Virus record (IMG/VR): IMGVR_UViG_3300027801_001493
Span: 55,028 to 119,027 of that record
From: a virus
Length of the DNA stretch: 64,000 bases
Strand: one strand, 5' to 3'
The notes beneath the pieces are model-generated. The model ran no database searches and was not told the DNA's origin. It was given only the letters and a program-made list of their open reading frames with translations. Below, one piece after another: positions 1 through 7,910 of the stretch. Both the position numbers and the translations under genes were made by a program. Positions within the stretch are counted from its first letter, which is position 1; the number at the start of each line of letters is the position of its first letter.

Positions 1-475
1 AGCCTACTGGAGTCATTGCAAATATAACAAAGTCTCCATCTAACATTATTTCGACTTCTACAATCTTTTGTTCTAAGTTACCACATACTTGGATAACACC
101 ATTGCCATCTGTTAAGTGTTCTAATTCTACACGTTTGTTCTTTTCATCTCTTTGAACTACTCGTTTTGTTGTACCATCTTCTTGTGCAACTTGGTCGTAT
201 GCAAATCTTTCTGTGGTGTAATACCACTTACCTTGTGATAATGTTTTCTTGCCTGTTGCAGGTTTGCATGGAGTATTAGTAATAACTTTCCAGTCTACAT
301 CATTTAAGTTAATTGATTGTGGTAAAGGTGGTGCGTATATTTCTACTTCAACAGTTTCAGTAATTACTTTAACTGGAGGTAAAGGTTGGAAGCCAGTTGA
401 AGCACATGATGTCATAAGAAATGCTAGTGCTAGAATTGATGCTGTCTGTATTGTTTTTCTGTTTAAAATATCCAT
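1..475 (-). CDS. Putative phage lipoprotein (partial, runs off the window start)
   Basis: The ATG is at 475 and the frame stays open to base 1, so the C-terminus is missing. The N-terminus is MDILNRKTIQTASILALAFL followed by MTSCAS: a hydrophobic stretch ending in a lipobox, so lipidation at about Cys24 is likely. The rest is hydrophilic, with a Pro/Val/Glu-rich stretch after the Cys. It overlaps the 50-aa gene upstream and lies two genes after a spanin-like protein, so an outer-membrane lysis role (o-spanin-like) is possible. It is longer than typical o-spanins, so an envelope or virion role is equally possible. Confidence 0.7.
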   Translation of the reverse strand, partial: MDILNRKTIQTASILALAFLMTSCASTGFQPLPPVKVITETVEVEIYAPPLPQSINLNDVDWKVITNTPCKPATGKKTLSQGKWYYTTERFAYDQVAQEDGTTKRVVQRDEKNKRVELEHLTDGNGVIQVCGNLEQKIVEVEIMLDGDFVIFAMTPVG

Positions 476-615
476 TGTATAATAAGTGTTAGTAGCACTC
501 CTTTCGAAAATGCCATCCATAAGTATGTGTAGTCGTTAATATTGTATTTGTCTTGAAAATCTTCAACCGCGTCTTTGTGCCAGTCTATAATGTCGTTTAA
601 TGTTTCTTTAATCAT
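463..615 (-). CDS. Small membrane protein, 50 aa
   Basis: A 50-codon frame (ATG 615, TAA 465-463) fits exactly into the gap between two genes and overlaps both (8 nt upstream, 13 nt downstream), the usual tight packing here. The first 30 residues are charged (MIKETLNDIIDWHKDAVED...). The C-terminus is a short hydrophobic segment (about residues 33-50). Function unknown; it may belong to the lysis or envelope group with the spanin-like and lipoprotein genes. Confidence 0.6.
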   Translation of the reverse strand: MIKETLNDIIDWHKDAVEDFQDKYNINDYTYLWMAFSKGVLLTLIIQWIF

Positions 616-1045
616 CTGCTCTCTCCACTTCATTTAAATTAGCAACTTCCTTGCTGTCTTGTTCTACTGCTCTAAATATACTACTAGTAGCATCATTGGC
701 TCTACTTTCAATCATGCCAGGTCTTAATCTAGACAGTTTAGTAAAGTTATGGTCACTGAATATCTTCTGAGCTTCTTTTGCCTGTCTTTCCCACTCATTG
801 GATTTAACTGTAAGGTCTCCAATTTGTGCTATTTGTTTGCTGTTACTCTCTTCTAAACCTCTAATAGTTGATTCGTTAATATCTGCCGCACTTTGTAACG
901 AAACGTTGTGTTGGTTAAGTACATTGATTTGAATTTGTTGTTCTTCTACTTGCTTTGTTAAGCCGTTAACTATAAACGTATGGGCTCCATAGGCAAATAA
1001 AAGTGCTATCCCTACAAAGGGTAATGATTTAATAAATGCTAACAT
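608..1045 (-). CDS. Spanin-like inner-membrane coiled-coil protein
   Basis: 145 aa. One N-terminal transmembrane segment (about residues 7-27) is followed by a long Gln/Asn/Glu-rich helix (about 30-100) typical of a coiled coil, then a hydrophilic tail. This is the architecture of a phage Rz-type i-spanin, which spans the periplasm to disrupt the outer membrane at lysis. A lipoprotein gene lies two ORFs downstream and could be its partner. The assignment rests on topology and context, not on sequence family. It overlaps the upstream gene by 7 nt. Confidence 0.5.
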   Translation of the reverse strand: MLAFIKSLPFVGIALLFAYGAHTFIVNGLTKQVEEQQIQINVLNQHNVSLQSAADINESTIRGLEESNSKQIAQIGDLTVKSNEWERQAKEAQKIFSDHNFTKLSRLRPGMIESRANDATSSIFRAVEQDSKEVANLNEVERADD

Positions 1046-1797
1046 GGTTTTGCAACTAACACTTGGTCAGTAGCAGGATTGTGGAATACAATATGCTTAT
1101 TGATTGGAATGATGTTTAACTCTCCTCTCATGCTTTCTAATGTACTCACTAAAGTCTTATCCCAATCGTAATCTATTGCCGCTTCGGATATGCCTGCTTC
1201 TTCTAGTGTTACCTTTCCTTCTCCAAATTGTACAAATTCTAGTTGTAATTTATACTTATAGTCTCTAATTGTTAAGACGTTGTTTTCAAGAACACAATCT
1301 TTGATAAACGTATTGTTCAGAATAAAATCTTCTATTTCTACTATTTTCATATTCTCATCCGCTTTTGTTTTTTGTTCTTTTGTTTGGTAAGTCTCAGGTG
1401 ATTGCTTAATAAGTGTTTCGAGCATAGGATCACTTAGTGAAAGTTCTGAATCAGATAGTAAAGGTTTAACTTGCCAATCAAGGTTACCACTTACATTAAT
1501 AATATCTTTACAAAGGTTTCTTAAGCCTTCTATCATACCTTCTGTTCTGTCTACTTCAACAAACACCATATAAAGATTATCTTCATTTGGGTTTGGTGTT
1601 ACTTCAACATCTCTGTGTTCATGTATACTCTTTGAAATAAATTTTGCTAAATCGTCTCCAGCATTTTGTTCTGTTACATAAAATCCTATAACTGCAATGT
1701 CTTCTTTCTCTCCAGTCTTTGGTTCGAATTCATCTACACTAACTTTATTTGTAACTACACCTTGTAGGTCACCATGTTTTAATGCTTCTTTTATCAT
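1039..1797 (-). CDS. Conserved-type hypothetical protein, 252 aa
   Basis: Acidic soluble protein without signal peptide or membrane segment. The N-terminal half reads as an alpha/beta domain (VEVTPNPNEDNLYMVFVEVD and so on); a charged linker at about 140-150 leads to a second domain. It sits in a minus-strand chain (2701 to about 1) of start-stop overlapping genes behind one late-type promoter. I do not recognise the family; a virion role is possible from the neighbours. Confidence 0.6.
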   Translation of the reverse strand: MIKEALKHGDLQGVVTNKVSVDEFEPKTGEKEDIAVIGFYVTEQNAGDDLAKFISKSIHEHRDVEVTPNPNEDNLYMVFVEVDRTEGMIEGLRNLCKDIINVSGNLDWQVKPLLSDSELSLSDPMLETLIKQSPETYQTKEQKTKADENMKIVEIEDFILNNTFIKDCVLENNVLTIRDYKYKLQLEFVQFGEGKVTLEEAGISEAAIDYDWDKTLVSTLESMRGELNIIPINKHIVFHNPATDQVLVAKPC

Positions 1798-1799
1798 TA

Positions 1800-2144
1800 T
1801 TATTCTCCTGGATGATCTTTTTGATGTTCTTTCATGTGTTCATCAAACTCTGTCTGAATTTTTGATATTTCCTTTTGTAGGTATTCAATGTTTAAATCTT
1901 GTACAGCATCATCAGGTAACGCACCCAACTCACCTCTTGGCCATTTGATTCTAAACTCTGAATTAATCTCTACAGAATCTTGCATTCTAACTGTGTCTAA
2001 TTGTAATTGAGAAATCTCTCCAGTCAGTGTAAAATATACACCTGCTATAGACAATATAGTAATCAGTATTCCTACTAGACTTTTTATATCTATTGTTAGT
2101 TGACTCCTGTCGTTCAACGCTATTGGTTTGATGTCTTCACTCAT
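1800..2144 (-). CDS. Single-pass membrane protein, 114 aa
   Basis: A hydrophilic N-terminus, one transmembrane segment (about residues 22-42) and a C-terminal charged, probably helical tail ending in a His/Lys/Glu-rich stretch. It overlaps the upstream gene by 4 nt (ATGA-type coupling). Function not recognised; the topology would suit an envelope, holin-accessory or spanin-like role. Confidence 0.6.
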   Translation of the reverse strand: MSEDIKPIALNDRSQLTIDIKSLVGILITILSIAGVYFTLTGEISQLQLDTVRMQDSVEINSEFRIKWPRGELGALPDDAVQDLNIEYLQKEISKIQTEFDEHMKEHQKDHPGE

Positions 2145-2701
2145 ACTAAAGGTGCCTCCGCTCCAGGTACAGCCATGTTAGGGTCTGGATTAACGTTAGG
2201 TTGTTCTAATGCTTGGTCCTGAGCACTTTGCATTGCTTCTAAATCAACATAACTATCTTCTGCCGCTTCTACTTGTTCTCTGCTAAACTCATCTACATAA
2301 CGTCTTGGCATTTTAATCTCAACTATCCAAATAGGATGGTCTTGTTTTTTTGCAACACGTCTTGGATTCATACCTCTAACTTTAACTTCTGTGTCCTCTA
2401 TGCTTTTGATAGGTCTCGAAGTAACTAATGTATCTTTGTACATTTTAACTTCACAGTCGTTTTCTTTTAAACGTAATAGCCCTTCTGGATCAGGCATTCC
2501 CTTATGCTTGTACATTAAAGCAACTTCTACAAAGTATCTACCTAACTTAGGGCCAGCAATTACTTCGCCTTGATCCCAATTCTTGTATGCATATAAGTCA
2601 AAGTTGTCAATTACACCTTCAAACTCGCATAACATATCTAAAAGAGTGTTAGTATCTGATATCTTTTTTACGTTATCGTTAATAATTTTAATAGTTTGCA
2701 T
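2141..2701 (-). CDS. Hypothetical protein, 186 aa, first gene of the 2.7-0 kb operon
   Basis: Soluble protein with a mixed alpha/beta N-terminal 140 residues and a Pro/Ala/Gln-rich low-complexity C-terminus (about 150-186). It is the first gene after a late-type promoter (GCATAAATA, 2725-2733), with an AGGAAA-type ribosome site before ATG 2701. The late promoter suggests a virion or assembly protein. Family not recognised. Confidence 0.6.
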   Translation of the reverse strand: MQTIKIINDNVKKISDTNTLLDMLCEFEGVIDNFDLYAYKNWDQGEVIAGPKLGRYFVEVALMYKHKGMPDPEGLLRLKENDCEVKMYKDTLVTSRPIKSIEDTEVKVRGMNPRRVAKKQDHPIWIVEIKMPRRYVDEFSREQVEAAEDSYVDLEAMQSAQDQALEQPNVNPDPNMAVPGAEAPLV

Positions 2702-2724
2702 TTTATATATTTCCTAATTACATG

Positions 2725-2733
2725 TATTTATGC
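2725..2733 (-). promoter_or_regulatory. T4-like late promoter (GCATAAATA)
   Basis: The minus strand reads GCATAAATAC about 25 nt ahead of ATG 2701, matching the box seen repeatedly in this window and the T4 late consensus TATAAATA. Confidence 0.65.
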
Positions 2734-2764
2734 AAAAAAGATAAACTCCAGCCGTTTTTTAAAA

Positions 2765-2788
2765 CAGGTGTTTAACATTTTACACCTG
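2765..2788. other. Perfect inverted repeat upstream of phoH
   Basis: CAGGTGT and ACACCTG flank a 10-nt AT-rich loop, directly before the CTAAATAT box of phoH. It could be a terminator for antisense transcription from the right or an operator. No gene ends here on the plus strand, so a simple terminator role is not obvious. Confidence 0.45.
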
Positions 2789-2789
2789 A

Positions 2790-2798
2790 TGCTAAATA
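2790..2798 (+). promoter_or_regulatory. Late-type promoter of phoH (CTAAATAT)
   Basis: TGCTAAATAT lies about 120 nt before the chosen phoH start and immediately after the inverted repeat. Confidence 0.45.
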
Positions 2799-2916
2799 TT
2801 TTATGTATTATGATAATCAACCATATAAAAAGTTGTCGACAAACATTACATCCAACATATACCGTGATGGGGCAATCCATTTACGGTTTTTTTATGGCTC
2901 AACCAAGGAGACTATT

Positions 2917-3663
2917 ATGTCAAGAAGTAAAAGAAAAGACAAGAAGTTTAAAACTAGATTCAAGGAGAACGCACATTTGAAAATAATCGCAGGCGGTCAA
3001 GTCGAGACTATAAAACGACAAACCAAAGTAAACATAGTTCCACGTAACTTTAAACAAGACGATTTATTAGGATTGTTATCCGATTCCACCAAACCCATTG
3101 TATTCGCTACAGGACCAGCAGGAACTGGTAAGACCATTGTGAGTACATTATATGCTATCAAGCAATTCAGGGAAGGGAAGTGTGATAAGATAATAATTAC
3201 GAGACCAGCAGTAAGTGTAGATGAGCAACACGGATTCTTGCCCGGTACATTAGTGGAGAAGATGGCTCCATGGACACGCCCTATAATGGATGTGTTCGAA
3301 GAATTCTATCACCCCAAAGAGATTGAATATCTTGTTGAGGAGAACAAGGTAGAAATAGCACCGTTGGCATACATGAGAGGTAGAACATTTAAAAATGCTA
3401 TCATACTTGCAGATGAAATGCAGAATGCTACAAAAGAGCAGATCAAAATGTTATTAACAAGGATAGGAGATAATAGTAAACTTATTGTTAATGGCGATTT
3501 GAATCAGCACGATAGAGGTTATGAGACCAACGGCTTAAAGGACTTTCTGGCTAGGTTAAAGGAAAGTAGTTCTAGTATGATGGGTTTAATTGAGTTTGAC
3601 CACAATCAAATTGAAAGGCACCCGGCAGTTAGTGAGGTACTTAGGATTTATCAATCCGAGTAA
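2917..3663 (+). CDS. phoH: PhoH-family P-loop ATPase
   Basis: 248 aa. Walker A GPAGTGKT at about residues 66-73 and Walker B AIILADEMQN at about 161-170, followed by the family's NGDLNQ sensor motif near 192. These are diagnostic of PhoH, a phosphate-starvation-associated ATPase carried by many marine phages, with uncertain biochemical function. The start at 2917 is chosen because AAGGAG lies 6 nt upstream. The frame is open back to 2803, but those 38 residues have no ribosome site. It is the only plus-strand gene in this neighbourhood, and its stop overlaps the convergent gene at 3641. Confidence 0.93.
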   Translation: MSRSKRKDKKFKTRFKENAHLKIIAGGQVETIKRQTKVNIVPRNFKQDDLLGLLSDSTKPIVFATGPAGTGKTIVSTLYAIKQFREGKCDKIIITRPAVSVDEQHGFLPGTLVEKMAPWTRPIMDVFEEFYHPKEIEYLVEENKVEIAPLAYMRGRTFKNAIILADEMQNATKEQIKMLLTRIGDNSKLIVNGDLNQHDRGYETNGLKDFLARLKESSSSMMGLIEFDHNQIERHPAVSEVLRIYQSE

Positions 3664-3853
3664 GTAACTCTCTTAACACGTTCTGACACAGTTCACCGAA
3701 TTGGGAGTCTTGTATATCATATAAGTCTCTCATTCGGTCTACTGCACTTTGTACAGCTCTTAACGGATCTGGATTTCCACCAACAACATGTTTCCAAACA
3801 AACCCACCTGGCTTAAACTCTGGTTCTTTTAAAATTTCTTGAACATTGTCCAA
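3641..3853 (-). CDS. Small hypothetical protein, 70 aa
   Basis: Compact helical-looking protein (N-terminal PGGFVWKHVVGG stretch, then an amphipathic helix). It follows the methyltransferase-like gene by 1 nt and its 3' end overlaps the phoH stop by 23 nt in convergent orientation. Not recognised. Confidence 0.55.
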   Translation of the reverse strand: MDNVQEILKEPEFKPGGFVWKHVVGGNPDPLRAVQSAVDRMRDLYDIQDSQFGELCQNVLRELLTRIDKS

Positions 3854-3854
3854 T

Positions 3855-4373
3855 TTAATTTAATACTGATGCAATATAATGATTACCATCACCTTGGTCA
3901 ATCAATGGAGTAATCTCTAAGTTAAGTTCTCCAATTGCTTCGCGTATCTGGTCTGTGTTGTAATCTACTGTAATTATTCTGCCTGGTCTTCTTAATAAGC
4001 CTGACAGTTCATACATTGTTCTGTTTAATATTTCCTGGTATTCTGCATCCTGCATATCACCTTCTGTAGGTACAACAAACGGTAAACTACAAAATATAAG
4101 ATCTGTTTTGTGCGTTAGGTCGTCCCAGCCCTCTGGACTTAACACATTATGTGAAATAGTTATATCCTTATATTCAGCATAATCTTCCCATTTTGCTTGG
4201 AATATTTGTTGTCTGAAATCTTCAATAATTGTAACTTTTTTACCTAGGTCTAAATATTTTTTTGCAAGGGCACCGTTGCCTCTGCCAAACTCTACTAGAG
4301 TGATGTCTGTTGCATCCTCCATATAGATGTCTAAAATGTTGATTATACTGGATTCATAGTTTTCGATTAGCAT
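3855..4373 (-). CDS. Class I methyltransferase-like protein
   Basis: 172 aa. A SAM-binding-like motif I, LVEFGRGNGALAKKY (about 25-39), is followed by VTIIEDF (motif II acid after beta-2) and a later DLIFCSLPF strand/motif IV-like segment. This gives a Rossmann methyltransferase fold; the substrate is unknown. Its C-terminal half (DYN...IREAI) resembles the protein at 6113-6721 (DYN...IRRSV), so the two may be distant relatives. A late-type box (GTTAAATA) precedes it. Confidence 0.55.
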   Translation of the reverse strand: MLIENYESSIINILDIYMEDATDITLVEFGRGNGALAKKYLDLGKKVTIIEDFRQQIFQAKWEDYAEYKDITISHNVLSPEGWDDLTHKTDLIFCSLPFVVPTEGDMQDAEYQEILNRTMYELSGLLRRPGRIITVDYNTDQIREAIGELNLEITPLIDQGDGNHYIASVLN

Positions 4374-4396
4374 TTATTGTCCCTCATTAATGCATG

Positions 4397-4404
4397 TATT
4401 TAAC
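4397..4404 (-). promoter_or_regulatory. Late-type promoter (GTTAAATA)
   Basis: GTTAAATAC on the minus strand about 23 nt before ATG 4373, with a GAGGGA ribosome site between them. Confidence 0.4.
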
Positions 4405-4487
4405 TTAACTACTCACTTATCTTCTCTAGAATTGGTTTAAATAATATTGCTGGTTATAATTGTAACTGGCATTTAAGGGAGAATAAA

Positions 4488-4721
4488 ATGGATATACTTA
4501 AAAAGATTAGCGATTGGGCTAATAGTTTAACACAAACAGGTTTATCCTTACTAGCACTAGGTGTAGTATTAGAAGTACTATTCAACGGAGTCGGAATTCC
4601 ATTCTGGCCCGACATTAGTGTAGTCGGAAATATAATGGGCATACTGAAAGGACTATCCTCAGAAGGATTGCTTGGTCTCGTAGGCGTTGCTGTTTTATAT
4701 CATCTCTTTACCCGTAAGTAG
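4488..4721 (+). CDS. Small two-helix membrane protein, 77 aa
   Basis: ATG 4488 has an AAGGGAG ribosome site 9-15 nt upstream. An amphipathic N-terminus precedes two hydrophobic segments (about 18-36 and 58-74). A clear intrinsic terminator follows 20 nt after the stop, so this is a single-gene unit. Size and topology would suit a holin, but nothing in the sequence proves this. Confidence 0.6.
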   Translation: MDILKKISDWANSLTQTGLSLLALGVVLEVLFNGVGIPFWPDISVVGNIMGILKGLSSEGLLGLVGVAVLYHLFTRK

Positions 4722-4740
4722 GTGAAGTAGGTAAAACTTT

Positions 4741-4768
4741 GAAAGGGTCATAATGGCCCTTTCATTTT
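4741..4768 (+). terminator. Intrinsic terminator
   Basis: GAAAGGG ... CCCTTTC stem (4741-4747 / 4757-4763), extended by a G-T pair, followed by ATTTTAT. Confidence 0.65.
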
Positions 4769-4821
4769 ATAATACATACAACACAGACTTCCTTAAATTA
4801 TAACTGCTTAAAGGGGTAACT

Positions 4822-5025
4822 ATGTCTAAGCATAACAGGAAGGTAAGTGCCTTCAAAACATTAACGTGGCGTATTGTCGCATCAACTGATACATTCTTAA
4901 TCGGGTGGCTTATATCTGGTAGTACAAGTATTGGATTAAGTATAGCAAGTATCGAAGTAGTAACCAAATTAGTTCTATACTATTGGCATGAAAGACTCTG
5001 GGAGAATCACGCCAGAAAGATTTAG
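4822..5025 (+). CDS. DUF2061 membrane protein
   Basis: 67 aa with the family pattern: K...FKTLTWRIVASTDTF, then an IGW..SG segment, then IEVVTKLVLYYWHERLW. Two transmembrane segments are separated by a short loop; the HERLW end motif is characteristic. These small proteins are widespread in bacteria and of unknown biochemical role. AAGGGGT precedes the ATG. A tRNA-like element begins 7 nt after the stop. Confidence 0.8.
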   Translation: MSKHNRKVSAFKTLTWRIVASTDTFLIGWLISGSTSIGLSIASIEVVTKLVLYYWHERLWENHARKI

Positions 5026-5031
5026 GTTATA

Positions 5032-5101
5032 GGAGTGTAAAGCATTACGGAAGTGCAAGTGTCATAGGCATAGCGGTTGGGTTCGACTCCCAATACACTC
5101 C
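5032..5101 (+). ncRNA. tRNA-like element (degenerate or non-canonical)
   Basis: GGAGTGT (5032-5038) pairs perfectly with ACACTCC (5095-5101), extendable to 9 bp with the flanking TA. Inside are a perfect T-arm (TTGGG-TTCGACT-CCCAA) and a D-arm-like hairpin (GCAT/GTGC) whose loop contains GG. The region in the anticodon-arm position does not form a normal 5-bp stem with a 7-nt loop and U33; its best fold is GTGTC-ATA-GGCAT. Element length is 70 nt. It may be a decayed tRNA, a tRNA mimic or an RNA-processing site. Confidence 0.4.
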
Positions 5102-5103
5102 TA

Positions 5104-6126
5104 CTAACTTATAACGTCATCAAATATGTCTTGAAAGTCTTGTGCTGTAAATGGAACAGGATGACTGATGTATGCACTATCTCTTACAGCCTGAGCTATA
5201 AATCTATCTTGATGTTGTTTTCTATATCTGGATATCAAATCCCATTCAAGAATATACTGTCCGTATACTGCTAACACTTGTTGAATCGGTGTGTGCTGAT
5301 ATGCATCAACATCTTTCTCTAAAGTCTTTGCAATGACATATGGAGCAAATAGTGTGTTAAGTTCTCCATGTGATAAATCTGTGTTGTTAGCAATAGCATA
5401 CGTGATAGTATGTATGTGTCCTAGTCCACAGTCCATTGCCTTGCTACCTAGCAATCCTACAATAGCCATATCCTCACGCCATTTATAGTTTATTTCGTAT
5501 GCCGGTAAATGTTTTATTGCTAGTTGTATACCATACAATGCACTACCCTCTGCTATAGGGTTCCTTAGACTGCTTACAGCTCCTTCTAAGCAATGGGTCA
5601 TGGCGTCTAGGGCAATTACCTCACTTATTCTTTTAGGTAAAGTTAATGCCAACGTAGGGTCTACGATGATAACATCTGGCTGTACACCTATATCATACAC
5701 ACTTTTCTTAGTATGGTCTGGTCTTACAATCATAAAACCTTTTGTAAGTTCTGTGCCAGCATAAGTTGTGGGTACGAGTATTAAGTTAGGTCTATTGGTC
5801 AAGTTGAAGTATACTACTGCTTTGGCTAAGTCTATTACACTACCGCCACCTATACCAATAATAGTATCTGCTTCACTTTGTTTGAATGCCTCTATGGCTT
5901 GATTAACACTTTCCTCACTTGGGTCTACAAATGAGTCTACATACATTACAGCATTACCAAAACGTGCATTGTCTATAACATGGTTAAGTTTGTCTTGGTC
6001 TAAACTGCTTGTAGCAATTACAAATACCTTAGACATATTAAATTCATCTCTAAGGTCTTTAAGAAAGATACTGAATGCATCCTTCTCTATAATTATGTCT
6101 ACATTCTGTTCTTTAAATCTCGCCAT
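5104..6126 (-). CDS. Iron-containing alcohol dehydrogenase family protein
   Basis: 340 aa from ATG 6126; a TTG 15 nt further upstream is also in frame. The NAD-binding motif is IIGIGGGSVIDLAKA, then PTTYAGTE. The metal-ligand region LDAMTHCLEG and the downstream GLGHIHTITYAI...SHGELNTLFAPYV segment supply the Asp and His ligands typical of Fe-ADH/glycerol-dehydrogenase-like enzymes. It probably oxidises or reduces a small alcohol or aldehyde with NAD(P); the substrate cannot be read. It overlaps the upstream gene by 14 nt and belongs to the clamp-loader operon. Its 3' end abuts the tRNA-like element. Confidence 0.85.
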   Translation of the reverse strand: MARFKEQNVDIIIEKDAFSIFLKDLRDEFNMSKVFVIATSSLDQDKLNHVIDNARFGNAVMYVDSFVDPSEESVNQAIEAFKQSEADTIIGIGGGSVIDLAKAVVYFNLTNRPNLILVPTTYAGTELTKGFMIVRPDHTKKSVYDIGVQPDVIIVDPTLALTLPKRISEVIALDAMTHCLEGAVSSLRNPIAEGSALYGIQLAIKHLPAYEINYKWREDMAIVGLLGSKAMDCGLGHIHTITYAIANNTDLSHGELNTLFAPYVIAKTLEKDVDAYQHTPIQQVLAVYGQYILEWDLISRYRKQHQDRFIAQAVRDSAYISHPVPFTAQDFQDIFDDVIS

Positions 6127-6721
6127 TTTTCTGCAGAGCAATCATAAAGTGGTCTTCTTCAAGATCCGGTCTATCCCAATTTGTGTTAAAGTATTTTTCT
6201 GTGCTACAGCCTTTTGCTTTTACCCAACCGTCTACACTACGTCTGATGTTTGCTTTGTTATAGTCTGGTATAAGCATTACTCCGCCTTCTTCTAATGCCC
6301 ACCACCATAACTTAACTGTTTCTGATACAACCATTTCAACTGTGTTTGGACTTTGCTCTAGTCTCCAAGGCAAATTTACATACAATAAATCATATGGACC
6401 ATCGTCCTCTATTTGTTTTTGATTTACTTCTAAAGGAGTTGTGTTGTTAAACTGTACACCATCGAGTGATATATCTCTAACTTTTAAATGCTCATGTAAG
6501 TCTAGTTTATGTTGGGCACCTTGTGGGTGTAAGTCAAATACATCATGTAAATGTATTTTAACTTCTGTCATTGCCCTAATCTTTTCTACAGTACTTGCTT
6601 TAGTCTGCATGAACTCGTTGATTAATATTTGGCTTTCGCTTAATGCACAATAATTCATGAGGACCATATAACTGTCCGTACCTAACATTCTGTTTAGGTC
6701 TTTCTCCTCAAGTAGGTGCAT
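6113..6721 (-). CDS. Methyltransferase-like protein, 202 aa
   Basis: The C-terminal half contains DLLYVNLPW, a long Trp-rich helix, then GGVMLIPDYN...IRRSV, resembling the motif IV to beta-6 part of class I methyltransferases and the gene at 3855-4373. A glycine-rich motif I is not obvious, so catalytic activity is uncertain. It shares one base with the stop of the upstream gene (6721) and overlaps the dehydrogenase, so co-translation is likely. Confidence 0.45.
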   Translation of the reverse strand: MHLLEEKDLNRMLGTDSYMVLMNYCALSESQILINEFMQTKASTVEKIRAMTEVKIHLHDVFDLHPQGAQHKLDLHEHLKVRDISLDGVQFNNTTPLEVNQKQIEDDGPYDLLYVNLPWRLEQSPNTVEMVVSETVKLWWWALEEGGVMLIPDYNKANIRRSVDGWVKAKGCSTEKYFNTNWDRPDLEEDHFMIALQKNGEI

Positions 6722-6975
6722 TAATATTTCTTCAGTATCTGGAAGTCAAAGGGTTTAACTGTTTTAATCTCTAGAGGATTATCGTTGATATCAACACCTA
6801 CAATATGTGTTGCAGTTTTCTTTGATATACTCTTTAAGTCAAATACCTTTTTCTTTCTAGTTGTAGTTTGAGTGCCATCTTCTACTTTAGTAATGACCTC
6901 ATCTTCAAACCATACTGTTAGTTCGTAGTGTTCGACCCATAAGCCGTGCCACCAGTCTTTTATACGTTCTAACAT
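6721..6975 (-). CDS. Hypothetical protein, 84 aa
   Basis: Small, beta-rich, basic protein with Trp-rich N-terminus (MLERIKDWWHGLWVEHYEL). It sits 8 nt downstream of the clamp-loader gene, where T4 has gene 62, but it is far too short for gp62 and no homology is visible. Not recognised. Confidence 0.6.
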   Translation of the reverse strand: MLERIKDWWHGLWVEHYELTVWFEDEVITKVEDGTQTTTRKKKVFDLKSISKKTATHIVGVDINDNPLEIKTVKPFDFQILKKY

Positions 6976-6983
6976 TCTATCTC

Positions 6984-7907
6984 CTATATGCTATTCATTT
7001 CCAGTTCAACAAGTGTAGCGGCTAAATTAATTTCTGGATCTGCCACTGCTACACTTTTAGCAATACCATTACGGATGATAACTATTGCTTGGTCTTGTTT
7101 CATATCTGTGTCACCCCACAGATTAAGGTTGCGGTACATAAACTTGTACACTTCTTCATATTCTTCAGGTCTTGCCTGTCCAACAATCATTCCTCTTGCT
7201 TCTTTGTATTTACCTGCTTTAAACAACTCTACAGCACTGAGCATCCAATCCGATGTATTACCATCACCAGCCTGTGGTTTCTGGAGTACGCCATCAAGTA
7301 CATTCTGCTGAGTAAGATTAATTGCTTTACGCAAGTCTGGGTATGTTGCTTGTACATAAGTGTCTAGTGTTTCTAAATCTACTTCAACACCTTCTTCAAT
7401 ACAGATAGTTGCAATACGAGCCGTGAACTCGTTGGTGTCTAGTTTCTCAATATGAAAACCCTGGCACCTACTATGAAGTGCCGGGATAATCCTTTGTGGG
7501 TAGTTACAAGTTAATATGAATCTACAACTTGTGTGATAAGTTTCCATAACGCCACGTAGAGCCGCCTGTCCATTAGGAGTAATATAGTCTGCTTCATCTA
7601 GTAATACATACTTCATATCACCAAACGGCATTGTGCTACTAAAATTAGTAATCTTACTCCTAATAATGTCTACGCTATTTTCATTAGATGCATTAATCTC
7701 TAGTATGTCCATACTATCAACATCTAATTCTTGCAATAACACTTTTGCAAGTGTTGTCTTTCCTGTGCCAGGGGCTCCGCTGAATAGTAAATGAGGTAAT
7801 GCCCCATCTTCTTTCCAACCGTTCACTTGTCTGCGTTGTTGGTCATCTCTAAACACATAGGTGTCTATGCTACTAGGACGATACTTTTCTACCCACAATT
7901 CTTTCAT
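6984..7907 (-). CDS. 44: Sliding-clamp loader ATPase (T4 gp44 / RFC small-subunit type)
   Basis: 307 aa AAA+ protein beginning LWVEKYRPSS, the RFC-box signature. Walker A SGAPGTGKTT (about 43-52), Walker B YVLLDEADYIT (about 99-109), sensor 1 FILTCNYP and the SRC motif (LHSRCQGF) follow in order. It loads the sliding clamp onto primed DNA for the phage polymerase. It is the second gene of an operon driven by a consensus sigma70 promoter at 8172-8200, as expected for an early replication gene. Confidence 0.95.
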   Translation of the reverse strand: MKELWVEKYRPSSIDTYVFRDDQQRRQVNGWKEDGALPHLLFSGAPGTGKTTLAKVLLQELDVDSMDILEINASNENSVDIIRSKITNFSSTMPFGDMKYVLLDEADYITPNGQAALRGVMETYHTSCRFILTCNYPQRIIPALHSRCQGFHIEKLDTNEFTARIATICIEEGVEVDLETLDTYVQATYPDLRKAINLTQQNVLDGVLQKPQAGDGNTSDWMLSAVELFKAGKYKEARGMIVGQARPEEYEEVYKFMYRNLNLWGDTDMKQDQAIVIIRNGIAKSVAVADPEINLAATLVELEMNSI

Positions 7908-7910
7908 TAA

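Noticed and set aside
2803-2916. Upstream 38-codon extension of phoH
   Set aside because: The ribosome site AAGGAG sits at 2905-2910 for ATG 2917, and PhoH homology starts after it.
5032-5101. Functional tRNA with a named anticodon
   Set aside because: The anticodon arm cannot be folded with U33 and a 7-nt loop, so no amino acid identity can be given.
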